Source of the DNA: Spirochaetaceae bacterium
Lineage (GTDB): Bacteria; Spirochaetota; Spirochaetia; Treponematales; Breznakiellaceae
DNA: 48,424 bases
Reading direction: 5' to 3'
Assembly: GCA_031280035.1 (NCBI GenBank)
Contig: JAITHJ010000048.1
Coordinates: 1-48,424 of the forward strand
Shown here piece after piece: positions 27,637 to 35,119 of this stretch (position 1 is the first letter of the stretch; each line of letters begins with the position of its first letter). Below the pieces are notes generated by a model that was not told the origin of the DNA, did no database searches, and was given only the letters and a program-made list of their open reading frames with translations. The position numbers and the translations under genes were made by a program.

Positions 27637-29280
27637 TTATGGCGCGGTAAAGCAAGCGGTATTCTGCGATTTTTCACTGGCGCGCAGCGCAAAAAAACAG
27701 AGTAAAATCAGTATAACGCCTGCTGAAGACGCGGCGCCATAACGGTATGCCGCCGCCGCCCGGTATATATAAAGCGGCAGCGTTTCCCAGCTATCAATAC
27801 CAAGCATAATCAACGCATTAAATTCACCAAGACTTATACACGCTGAGAACGCCCACGCCGTACGTATACCCTGAGAACACAGGGGTATGCCGATCTGTAA
27901 AATTCGGCGAAGCGGATTCGCGCCAAATACTGCGGCGGCGGCAAGCGTATTGCGCGGAACAGATGAAAGCGCTGCATATATCGAGCTGTATGCAAAAGGC
28001 AGCGAAATAATTGCATGAGCCACTACCGCTGCAACAGGATGCCGGACAACTTCCCGTCCATACAACGCAAACGCGCCAAACCCAAGCGCAATTCCCGATG
28101 AAGCTATGGGAAAGATTACTATCCAGCGTGTTAAGGCTGATATAAGGCCGCCCTGAATCGCCGCGCCGGCCGCTAAAAGCGCGATAACGCATGATAACGC
28201 AGCGGATGCCGCGCACAATGCCGTGGAATGAAACGCAGCGGAAAGCATCCGCTTCCATCCTGTAGTGTAATTTGCGAACAAAAAATCAGAAACGCCTGCG
28301 CGGCTTGATTTTACAAAGAAGGAATCGCCTGCTATAGCGAAGATTGGCCCAGCCGCCAGTATGAGTATCACAACAAAATACGCAGCTTTTATGGATTGGG
28401 AAGCATAATTCGGCGTATCGGGCTGGTAAACAGGACGTTCAACCAGATTTGACTCTGTAAACCGCCTGCTTTTCCGTTCGGCGGCAAGATAAATCAGGAA
28501 CGCCAGCGCGGCGATACCTGTTTCTATTCCTGACAACGCGCCGGCGTTATGAAAATCAAGCGTAATACGCGCGAAACGATAAATTTCTACGGCAAGCGTC
28601 GCTGAACCGGCGCCGCCCAATAACAATGCAATGCTAAAACTCGTAAAGCAGTACAAAAACACCAGCATTGATGCGGAAATTATATGCGGTATTGCAAGGG
28701 GTATGCTTACTGAAAGCGCTGTTTGAAAGGGGCCGGCACCCAGAGAAAATGCCGCCTGAGTATACCCCGCCCGTATCTTTGCAAAAGCATCGCCCGCAAT
28801 CCGCATAATAAGCGGGAAATTATAAGACGCATGACAAAAAATCAGCGCGGAAGGCCGGTAAAGTATCTTAAGCGGAGTCTTTAGCCCAAGAACGGCCAGT
28901 AAATTGTTTATTATCCCTGAATTACCCCAAAACAGCACAAAACCCAGTCCCATAAGCAAGGGAGGCAGCGCAAAGGGGATTGACGATAACGACCTGACTA
29001 CCGCTTTATACTTAAAACGCGGTGAGCTTGCAAAATAAGCGCCGGGCAGTCCCAGAACAAGAGCAAGCAAAGTACTTAATAACGCTTGAATAACCGTCCA
29101 GCCGGCGATGCGCCCTATCCGCAAAAATTGTACGCCGCCGCCGCAAAACCCAAATGCAAGGGCTGCGGCATAAGGCAGTACAAAAAAAAGAGTTACTGCC
29201 GCAAAAACAGGGGCGGCGAAAAGAACGTTATATAAAACATTCTGCGGGATAAACCGGACTACTTTTGTATGTCCGCCCAC
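27637..29280 (-). CDS. thiP: thiamine ABC transporter permease ThiP
   Basis: A 547-aa inner-membrane protein with two homologous permease halves, about twelve hydrophobic segments, and two EAA-type loops for the ATPase (AAFSLGAGPFQTALSVSIPLA and AAAVFGANPLRRILQIGIPL). This double-domain architecture is that of ThiP and of ferric-ion FbpB-type permeases. The TPP riboswitch upstream and the neighbouring ThiB decide for thiamine. Its start overlaps the end of thiB by 22 bases. The usual ThiQ ATPase gene is absent; rpe follows instead. Confidence 0.87.
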   Translation of the reverse strand: MGGHTKVVRFIPQNVLYNVLFAAPVFAAVTLFFVLPYAAALAFGFCGGGVQFLRIGRIAGWTVIQALLSTLLALVLGLPGAYFASSPRFKYKAVVRSLSSIPFALPPLLMGLGFVLFWGNSGIINNLLAVLGLKTPLKILYRPSALIFCHASYNFPLIMRIAGDAFAKIRAGYTQAAFSLGAGPFQTALSVSIPLAIPHIISASMLVFLYCFTSFSIALLLGGAGSATLAVEIYRFARITLDFHNAGALSGIETGIAALAFLIYLAAERKSRRFTESNLVERPVYQPDTPNYASQSIKAAYFVVILILAAGPIFAIAGDSFFVKSSRAGVSDFLFANYTTGWKRMLSAAFHSTALCAASAALSCVIALLAAGAAIQGGLISALTRWIVIFPIASSGIALGFGAFALYGREVVRHPVAAVVAHAIISLPFAYSSIYAALSSVPRNTLAAAAVFGANPLRRILQIGIPLCSQGIRTAWAFSACISLGEFNALIMLGIDSWETLPLYIYRAAAAYRYGAASSAGVILILLCFFALRASEKSQNTACFTAP

Positions 29281-30263
29281 TCGTTCAATTCTTTTTCAGT
29301 AACCGGCGCAACGTAAAGGGTCTTTTCAGGCTTAACGGCCATATTAAATGACTCTGGCAATGGTATGCCGTCTACTGCCGGATACATCCAGTTGGTAAGC
29401 GGAATTACCTCTTGAAACCCTTCCGTCAGCATAAAATCAAGAAAGCGCTGTGCATTTTCTTTGTTCCGTGCGGCGGCAAGCAGTCCGGCATACTCAATTT
29501 GCATAGGGTGGCCTTCACTAAAAAGCGCGGCGCGATAGCGAACGCTGCCTTCCTCTTGTGCATGATAAGCCGGACTTGTCGTATACGATAAAACAAGCGG
29601 CGCTTCACCTTTCAGGAAAAGTCCATATCCTGTATCCCAGCCGTCCGTTACAGTCAACACGGAAGGACGCAGCCGCCGCCAGTAATCCTGCCAATCACCG
29701 TTATACACCGCAACAGTCCAGCATAAAAATCCAAGTCCGGGCGACGAAGTTCTTGGATCCATCAGTATTATTTTGTCTTTGTAATCTTGAGAACAGAGTT
29801 CTTCAAGGCTTTTTGGCGGCGCTTCAAGAACATCACTGTCATAAACAAAAGCAAAATAGCTGTAATCATAGGGAATAAGCCTAAAATCACCGTTTGTATC
29901 AAGTTCGAGCAGGATTTTGGCGGCGGTCTTTGGTTTGTAATCTTCAAAAAGGCCTGACGCAAGCGCGCGATCGGCTAAATTCTGATCAAGGCCAAGGACA
30001 ATATCCGCATTTGCATTCTCTTTTTCGAGCAAGACACGCGATAATAAACTGCCTGCATCTCCGGCGCTTTCCCAGCGTACATCAATGCCGCAGTCGCGCT
30101 TAAAGTTCGCAGCAATTTTTCCGCCGGGTCCCCATTCTGATGTAAACGAATCGTACGTCCAGATTGTAAGCGTGTTCTGAGCGGCTTCAGCCTGTTCCTT
30201 TTTGCAGGATACGGCGAGTACAAAAACGATAAGCGCGGCGCTTATCAGCGTTTTGTTTTTCAT
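29259..30263 (-). CDS. thiB: thiamine ABC transporter substrate-binding lipoprotein ThiB
   Basis: The N-terminus MKNKTLISAALIVFVLAVSC is a lipoprotein signal with lipobox AVSC. The mature part has the thiamine-binding pattern TLTIWTYDSFTSEWGPGGKIAANFKRDCG, ADIVLGLDQNLADRAL and LIPYDYSYFAFVYD, typical of ThiB/TbpA (334 aa). It captures thiamine or its phosphates in the periplasm and hands it to ThiP. The TPP riboswitch lies in its leader and agaggagaac precedes the start. Confidence 0.92.
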   Translation of the reverse strand: MKNKTLISAALIVFVLAVSCKKEQAEAAQNTLTIWTYDSFTSEWGPGGKIAANFKRDCGIDVRWESAGDAGSLLSRVLLEKENANADIVLGLDQNLADRALASGLFEDYKPKTAAKILLELDTNGDFRLIPYDYSYFAFVYDSDVLEAPPKSLEELCSQDYKDKIILMDPRTSSPGLGFLCWTVAVYNGDWQDYWRRLRPSVLTVTDGWDTGYGLFLKGEAPLVLSYTTSPAYHAQEEGSVRYRAALFSEGHPMQIEYAGLLAAARNKENAQRFLDFMLTEGFQEVIPLTNWMYPAVDGIPLPESFNMAVKPEKTLYVAPVTEKELNEWADIQK

Positions 30264-30324
30264 AAAAAGTTCTCCTCTATAAAACAGAAATTATAATTCT
30301 CTTTTCAGACGAGACTTTCCACAC

Positions 30325-30412
30325 AGTCCAACTCTTCCTACGCCGGCATTATCCGTATCAGGTTCAGCGGGTATAATCTCAGACAAGCCGTTTTAGCTTG
30401 ACACCCCGAAAA
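30325..30412 (-). promoter_or_regulatory. TPP riboswitch (THI element)
   Basis: On the minus strand the leader reads TCGGGGTGTC..., the conserved CTGAGATTATACCCG, then GAACCTGATACGGATAATGCCGGCGTAGGAA. These are the two hallmark blocks of the thiamine pyrophosphate aptamer. It sits between 60 and 150 bases ahead of thiB. No clear intrinsic terminator follows the aptamer, so control may act on translation. Confidence 0.95.
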
Positions 30413-30523
30413 GATTTATTGTTATCTTACTCAAATTGATTATGAAGCGCAAGACGCCCACGGTCTCTCTGCGTTTCCGTTTGACGCTTTTATCATATCC
30501 CTCTTTATCAAAGAAATCGAAAT

Positions 30524-32269
30524 ATGCTATTTTTCTTTATGGAAATAAACTTAAACAGGCTTGTTCAGGTTGCGGCGGGCGATAAACCTGCCGATCTTGT
30601 CATTCGCGGCGCGGCTGTCGCGTGCGTCTATTCGGGGACTTTTATTGAAGGCGATATTGCCATTGCCGAGGGGCTTATCGCCGGCATTGGCAGCTATCAA
30701 GGCGAAAAAACGATTGAGGCAAAGGGGCTTTACGCGCTGCCCGGCTTTATTGACAGCCACATTCATATTGAATCTACGCATCTTTGTCCTGAAGAGCTGG
30801 GGACGCTTCTTGTTCCGCACGGTACATCCACTATTATAGCTGACCCGCATGAAATCGTAAATATTGGCGGTCTTAACGCGCTGGACTATATGCTCAACGC
30901 AGCGGAGTTTTCACCGCTTGAGATTTTTTTTACGCTGCCGTCCTGCGTGCCTGCAACGCCGTTTGAGAACAACGGCGCAGCGCTTGACGCCTGCGCTCTA
31001 AGCGGGCCGCTGCTTCAGGAGCGGGTACTCGGACTGGGCGAGTTTATGGACTTCACCGGCGTATGCCGTGCGGAAACGGCTGCGCTTGACAAGATACGCG
31101 CCGCGTGGAAAGCGGGAAAAATTATTGACGGACACAGTCCCGGTCTTTCCGGCAACGCGCTTAACGCCTACTGTGCAATGCGTATACATACTGATCATGA
31201 ATGTTCAACCGCACAGGCTGCGCTCGACCGTATATCACGCGGAATGTATGTGATGCTTCGTCAAGGCTCGGCGTGTAAAGACATTGTAAACCTGCTGCCC
31301 GCTATAACGCCTCAGAACGAGCGGCGCTGTCTTTTTTGTTCCGATGACCGCCAGCCCAAAACCATTTTTGAGGAAGGCCACGTTGACGGCCATATGCGCC
31401 TTGCCGTTGCCAATGGGCTTGATCCGATGACTGCAATACGCATGGCCACGCTCAACGCCGCGGACTGTTATCATCTTAGCGACCGCGGGGCCATCGCGCC
31501 CGGACTGAGGGCGGATATTGCTCTTGTAAACAATCCGCGTGATTTTAACGTGTGCAAAATGTTTATAGGCGGCGTTCTTGCCGGTGAGGACGGACGCTGT
31601 CTTGTTCCGGTAACGCGGTATGACGATTCGGCGCTGCGCGGACGGTTTAACGTTCGGGATTTTTCCGTTTCAAAGCTCAGTCTGCGCCTTAAAAGCGATG
31701 ACGTGTATGTCATTGACGTTAAGCCGGGTATGGTGGAGACTGTTAAGGGACGCGCGGTTATTACGCGGAATGAAGACGGCGAGTACCTTTATGACGCCGC
31801 GTCCGGCATAGCGAAGCTTGCCGTAGTTGAGCGTCATAAAGGTACAGGGAATGTAGGCGTGGCGCTGATACGGGGTTTTGGGCCGCGCGCCGGCGCGCTG
31901 GCGCTTTCGGTAACGCACGATTCGCACAACATCATTGCGGCGGGAGCTAATGACGCTGATATGGCCTATGCGGTGGAGACTCTGATTGCAATGGGCGGCG
32001 GCGTAATTGCCGCAAAAGACGGCGTAACGCTTGCCGCAATGCCGCTGCCTTTGGGCGGCATCATGAGCGACCAGAACGGCGAATGGGTCGAGGCCGCTCT
32101 TGCCCGTATCCATCACGCGGCGGAGCATGAGCTGGGCATTGAGGCGGGGCATGACCCGCTCATCACTCTGTGTTTTATGGCGCTGCCTGTAATACCCGAA
32201 CTCAAGCTGACCGACAAAGGACTCTTTGACGTCCAGAGCTTTTCGTTTATTCCGCTGGAAGCGCGCTGA
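30524..32269 (+). CDS. ade: adenine deaminase
   Basis: The 581-aa amidohydrolase converts adenine to hypoxanthine and ammonia for purine salvage. The metal site is GFIDSHIHIESTHL; other family blocks are GTSTIIADPHEIVNIGG, VLGLGEFMDFTGV, DGHSPGLSG and FCSDDRQPKTIFEEGHVDGHMRLAVANG, with a C-terminal domain ending NGEWVEAALARIHHAAEHELG. The start may be 30524 or ATG 30539 (MEINLNRL); neither has a good ribosome-binding site. The gene is visibly richer in G+C than the cassette that follows. Its last 39 bases and terminator are duplicated at 33130. Confidence 0.95.
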   Translation: MLFFFMEINLNRLVQVAAGDKPADLVIRGAAVACVYSGTFIEGDIAIAEGLIAGIGSYQGEKTIEAKGLYALPGFIDSHIHIESTHLCPEELGTLLVPHGTSTIIADPHEIVNIGGLNALDYMLNAAEFSPLEIFFTLPSCVPATPFENNGAALDACALSGPLLQERVLGLGEFMDFTGVCRAETAALDKIRAAWKAGKIIDGHSPGLSGNALNAYCAMRIHTDHECSTAQAALDRISRGMYVMLRQGSACKDIVNLLPAITPQNERRCLFCSDDRQPKTIFEEGHVDGHMRLAVANGLDPMTAIRMATLNAADCYHLSDRGAIAPGLRADIALVNNPRDFNVCKMFIGGVLAGEDGRCLVPVTRYDDSALRGRFNVRDFSVSKLSLRLKSDDVYVIDVKPGMVETVKGRAVITRNEDGEYLYDAASGIAKLAVVERHKGTGNVGVALIRGFGPRAGALALSVTHDSHNIIAAGANDADMAYAVETLIAMGGGVIAAKDGVTLAAMPLPLGGIMSDQNGEWVEAALARIHHAAEHELGIEAGHDPLITLCFMALPVIPELKLTDKGLFDVQSFSFIPLEAR

Positions 32270-32296
32270 CCGCAGGCTCTTGCGTTATCTTTTTTT
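32231..32296 (+). repeat. 66-bp direct repeat, copy 1 (ade 3' end and terminator)
   Basis: From gtccagag through the ade stop codon to the T-run, this is repeated at 33130-33195 with a single mismatch (c/t). It includes the small hairpin cgca ggctct tgcg before the T-run, likely the ade terminator. Confidence 0.95.
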
Positions 32297-32318
32297 CTGA
32301 TATATTCTTTATAATGTA

Positions 32319-33120
32319 ATGGAAGCTATCATAGAAACCATAATAATCCCCGCAGCTATAACTTGCCCCCCCCCCCCCCCCGAACCACTATGTTACTCTT
32401 CTATTACTGATAACTAACACTATAACACTAGTATGTTTAATAGTCCTTACCCTGTATTATAAAATACCTAAGAAAATAATTCCTAAAATAATTGAACCTA
32501 AATATTCCAAAACAAATTTCTTGAAAAGAATAAACCACAAAGGAACGATGCTGGATGCCGGCTGCGGTAATAACTCTCCGTATTATATAAAATCAAAGTA
32601 CCCTGATATAATTTATACCGGTATTGACGTAGGGGATTATAACCAGATAAATCCCAATTCCGCTGACAAGTATATTATTGTAGAGCCGGATAAATTTGCT
32701 GAAGCAATAGCGAGTTTACCGCAGAGATTTGACACGGTAATTTCATCTCATAATTTAGAACATTGTAATGATAGAGAAAAAACATTGGAGGCATTGATAA
32801 AAGTATTAAAGAACAACGGATATTTATATTTATCATTTCCTTCAGAGAAAACCGTTAATTTTCCCGGGTTCCGTAGAGGATCGTTAAATTATTATGATGA
32901 TCCGTCACATAAATACTCGCCTCCTGATTATAATAAAACAATAGCGGCATTGCAGCAAAACAATATGGAGATTATATTTGCAAATAAATCATATAAACCA
33001 TTCTTTATGTATTGGATAGGGTTTTTCTTGGAACGGAAATCAAAAAAAGACAAAGAAATAAAGAATGGTACGTGGGCATACTGGGGATTTGAAACAATAA
33101 TTTGGGCAAAGAAAAAATGA
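32319..33120 (+). CDS. phase-variable SAM-dependent methyltransferase, OFF (frameshift in 16-C tract)
   Basis: The ATG at 32319 opens MEAIIETIIIPAAITC and enters the poly-C tract; at 16 C it stops at NAAC-TAA soon after. In the third frame, the sequence is open from the tract (PNHYVTLLLLITNTITLVCLIVLTLYYK, a membrane segment) into the methyltransferase, whose motif I is MLDAGCGNNSPYYIKSKY and whose later block is VISSHNLEHCNDREKTLEAL. With 15 or 18 C the whole is one 266-aa (or slightly longer) membrane-anchored class I methyltransferase. The track's TTG at 32521 would give only the soluble domain. The cassette is AT-rich and bracketed by a 66-bp repeat. The substrate is probably a surface glycan, by context only. 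Confidence 0.75.
32366..32381 (+). repeat. poly-C tract, 16 C (phase-variation site 1)
   Basis: Sixteen uninterrupted C encode proline in every frame. Loss of one C joins the upstream ATG frame to the methyltransferase frame. Confidence 0.9.
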
Positions 33121-33129
33121 TGCCGCGGC

Positions 33130-33195
33130 GTCCAGAGTTTTTCGTTTATTCCGCTGGAAGCGCGCTGACCGCAGGCTCTTGCGTTATCTTTTTTA
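33130..33195 (+). repeat. 66-bp direct repeat, copy 2
   Basis: Duplicate of the ade 3' end (see 32231-32296), now without the rest of the gene, lying just after the methyltransferase stop. Together the copies bracket 833 bases of inserted AT-rich DNA. Confidence 0.95.
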
Positions 33196-33258
33196 TGGAC
33201 GCGCGCCGATAAAGAGAGTATACGCCGTATTCAGGGCGCAATGGTTTTAAGGAGAATA

Positions 33259-33948
33259 ATGATGTTTCCACAAGGAAAAATGAAAGCGATTACATTCAGT
33301 TTCGATGACGGGGTGGAGCAGGACCGCAAGCTGGTCGAAATCCTCAACCGGTTCGGGTTCAAAGCGGCGTTCAACTTAAACAGCGGCGTTCAAAGCGGTT
33401 CCGCTCCGTGGTGTCAGAACGATCTTGTTGTCCGCCGGCTGAACATAGCCGAACTTCCCGGTCTCTATGCCGGACACGAAATTGCCGTACACTCGCTGAC
33501 GCACCCGCACCTAGAATATCTTGATGAGCCGACAATCCGCAACGAACTGGAACAAGACAAACTCAATCTGGAACGAATCTTCAACACAAAGGTTCGGGGC
33601 ATGGCGTATCCGTACGGAACATACAACGCGCTGGTAACAAAAACCGCGCGCCGCTGCGGTCTGGAATACGCGCGGGGCGTCTCCGCTACCGGCCTGTTCG
33701 ACATTCCCCAGACTACGGAGGAGCGGCTCGCTTACCAGCCCACCTGCAACCATGACGATCCGCAGTTGATGACGCTTGCGGATGCGTTTCTCAAGCTCAC
33801 GCCGCAGACCCCACAGCTTTTCTATATCTGGGGACACAGCTATATGCTTGAAGCCAATAACAACTGGCATGTACTGGAAGAATTCTGCAAGCTCACCGCC
33901 GGACGGAACGACATCTTCTACGGCACGAACGCCGAAGTCTTACTATAA
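33259..33948 (+). CDS. polysaccharide deacetylase (NodB-like, CE4)
   Basis: The 229-aa protein starts MMFPQGKMKAITFSFDDGVEQDRKLVEIL, the TFSFDD catalytic block of the NodB fold. The metal block is HEIAVHSLTHPHLEYL (H-x3-H), and MAYPYGTYN is the family's third motif. Such enzymes remove acetyl groups from N-acetylated sugars. There is no signal peptide, so it is either cytoplasmic or acts on an intracellular precursor. The start at 33259 has aaggaga before it; the track start at 33241 is too early. The methyltransferase cassette was inserted between ade and this gene. Confidence 0.88.
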   Translation: MMFPQGKMKAITFSFDDGVEQDRKLVEILNRFGFKAAFNLNSGVQSGSAPWCQNDLVVRRLNIAELPGLYAGHEIAVHSLTHPHLEYLDEPTIRNELEQDKLNLERIFNTKVRGMAYPYGTYNALVTKTARRCGLEYARGVSATGLFDIPQTTEERLAYQPTCNHDDPQLMTLADAFLKLTPQTPQLFYIWGHSYMLEANNNWHVLEEFCKLTAGRNDIFYGTNAEVLL

Positions 33949-34107
33949 AAACATACACTGAAAAATAAATCTACATACACTAAAGCGCCAAAGATGCGAG
34001 TACAGTACACTATAATGTGGGAATGCTGAGACCCACGCGCGGCGCATAACTGTCTTGTAAACAAGCCTTATATGCGCTAAATTTAGTATCAGCAAAGGAA
34101 TATTATT

Positions 34108-34869
34108 ATGGCATTGGATTTCATTACCAAGGACATCATGCACCACATTGCGGCTAAGTTCATCCATGCGTATCTGCCTGACGCAAAGAAGCCTTACAAT
34201 CTGCGCGCCGTTCACCAGCCTGAGCTGGACATACACGGCATCGCCAGTAAAGCGGACGTTTACAACATCACAACGCCCCCTAAGGTTATTGAAGAAGGGC
34301 TTACCGCAGGACTGGAACTGATTTATTATCTGGCTGCAGACGGCTACAAAGCGAAGACGCCGCTGTTTAACCTCTCGGTGAAGTTTCCCGGGGAGTATGA
34401 CGGCTCGGAGACGCATCTGGCTGAGGGTGTGCGCCCTGTGGCGCGGCTTTCGCCCAGCGCGGCCTTTCGCAGCTACATTGCGCAGAAGGTGCAGGTTGAC
34501 TTTGACGGTATCGATCAAACCGAAGGACACATCGGCGAAGCGCGCGATGAAGCTACGGGGCTTATTGATGATGTGATGACCGCCGGGAACATTATCACGC
34601 TGCACGGGTCTGGCCTGAAGATAGAGAGCGATGCAGCGCATTCCGCAGAAGCGGGATTGTTCTTTGAAGATGACGCGGGCGATGAGGCAAAGGCTTCGGT
34701 AATTGCCGTAAACGAGCCGCGTACGCTAAAAGCGGTAGTCCCTGCGTTCTTGAAACCGGGGACGGCCTACAGACTGAAGATAGTTACGCAGAGTTCTGCA
34801 AAGAACAGCAGTACGATACTCAAAGATCTGCGCAAGATCTCTTCAGAGTTTACGCTGACCGCTCAATAA
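34108..34869 (+). CDS. DUF4469 / HU-like DNA-binding domain protein, 253 aa
   Basis: The N-terminal half (ITKDIMHHIAAKFIHAYL...TPPKVIEEGLTAGLELIYYLAADGYKAKTPLFNLSVKFPGEYDG) has the pattern of the HU-like domain found in DUF4469 proteins. The C-terminal half begins DDVMTAGNIITLHGSGLKI, the Ig-like DUF4469 fold. These are common in Bacteroidetes and some spirochaetes, with unknown function. A DNA-binding role is inferred from the HU likeness. ATG 34108 has aaggaatatt upstream. The minus-strand ORF over it (33943-34641) is a shadow. Confidence 0.65.
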   Translation: MALDFITKDIMHHIAAKFIHAYLPDAKKPYNLRAVHQPELDIHGIASKADVYNITTPPKVIEEGLTAGLELIYYLAADGYKAKTPLFNLSVKFPGEYDGSETHLAEGVRPVARLSPSAAFRSYIAQKVQVDFDGIDQTEGHIGEARDEATGLIDDVMTAGNIITLHGSGLKIESDAAHSAEAGLFFEDDAGDEAKASVIAVNEPRTLKAVVPAFLKPGTAYRLKIVTQSSAKNSSTILKDLRKISSEFTLTAQ

Positions 34870-34900
34870 TGAAACGGCGGCGGAATAAGCCTAGTTCACA

Positions 34901-34992
34901 GCCGTGAACCAGCTTGGTTAATAGTCATGAACTAGCTTAGTTAATGGCTGTGAACCAGCTTGGTTAATGACCGTGAACCAGCTTAGTTAATG
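34901..34992 (+). repeat. four tandem 23-bp repeats with internal dyads
   Basis: Units start at 34901, 34924, 34947 and 34970, each like gccgtgaaccagcttggttaatg, followed by a partial fifth. Each unit has a small inverted repeat: AACCA-gct-TGGTT in units 1 and 3, AACTA-gct-TAGTT in unit 2 (both arms changed together), and a mismatched AACCA-gct-TAGTT in unit 4. Confidence 0.9.
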
Positions 34993-35038
34993 GTCGTGAG
35001 GCAGCCGGCGTCTAAGGGCGGCGGCTGCTTTGTTCCTG

Positions 35039-35069
35039 ACCGGAAGGCTGCGTACAGCGGCCTTCCGGT
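35039..35069 (+). promoter_or_regulatory. ten-pair inverted repeat abutting a TATAAT box
   Basis: accggaaggc and gccttccggt are exact reverse complements around an 11-base loop. The last base is also the first of TATAAT (35069-35074), a perfect -10 box, so the dyad overlaps where a -35 and spacer would be. It may be an operator for the downstream operon or a terminator without a T-run. Confidence 0.5.
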
Positions 35070-35119
35070 ATAATGCAGAATAGCCGGCATATCTGGCGTA
35101 GAGAGGAGTTACAAGATAA

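Larger units (their letters stand above)
34870..35119. other. intergenic region with tandem repeats and a strong hairpin
   Basis: 250 bases between the DUF4469 gene and the glycosyltransferase. It holds four 23-bp repeats (34901-34992) and a ten-pair hairpin (35039-35069), then the ribosome-binding site agaggagtta of the next gene. Confidence 0.6.

Noticed and set aside
33943-34641. 232-aa minus-strand ORF opposite the DUF4469 gene
   Set aside because: Its composition is that of an antisense shadow; the plus-strand gene has a ribosome-binding site and a recognisable fold pattern.
34901-34992. Possible CRISPR array
   Set aside because: The 23-bp units are contiguous without spacers and there are no cas genes, so this is a simple tandem repeat.
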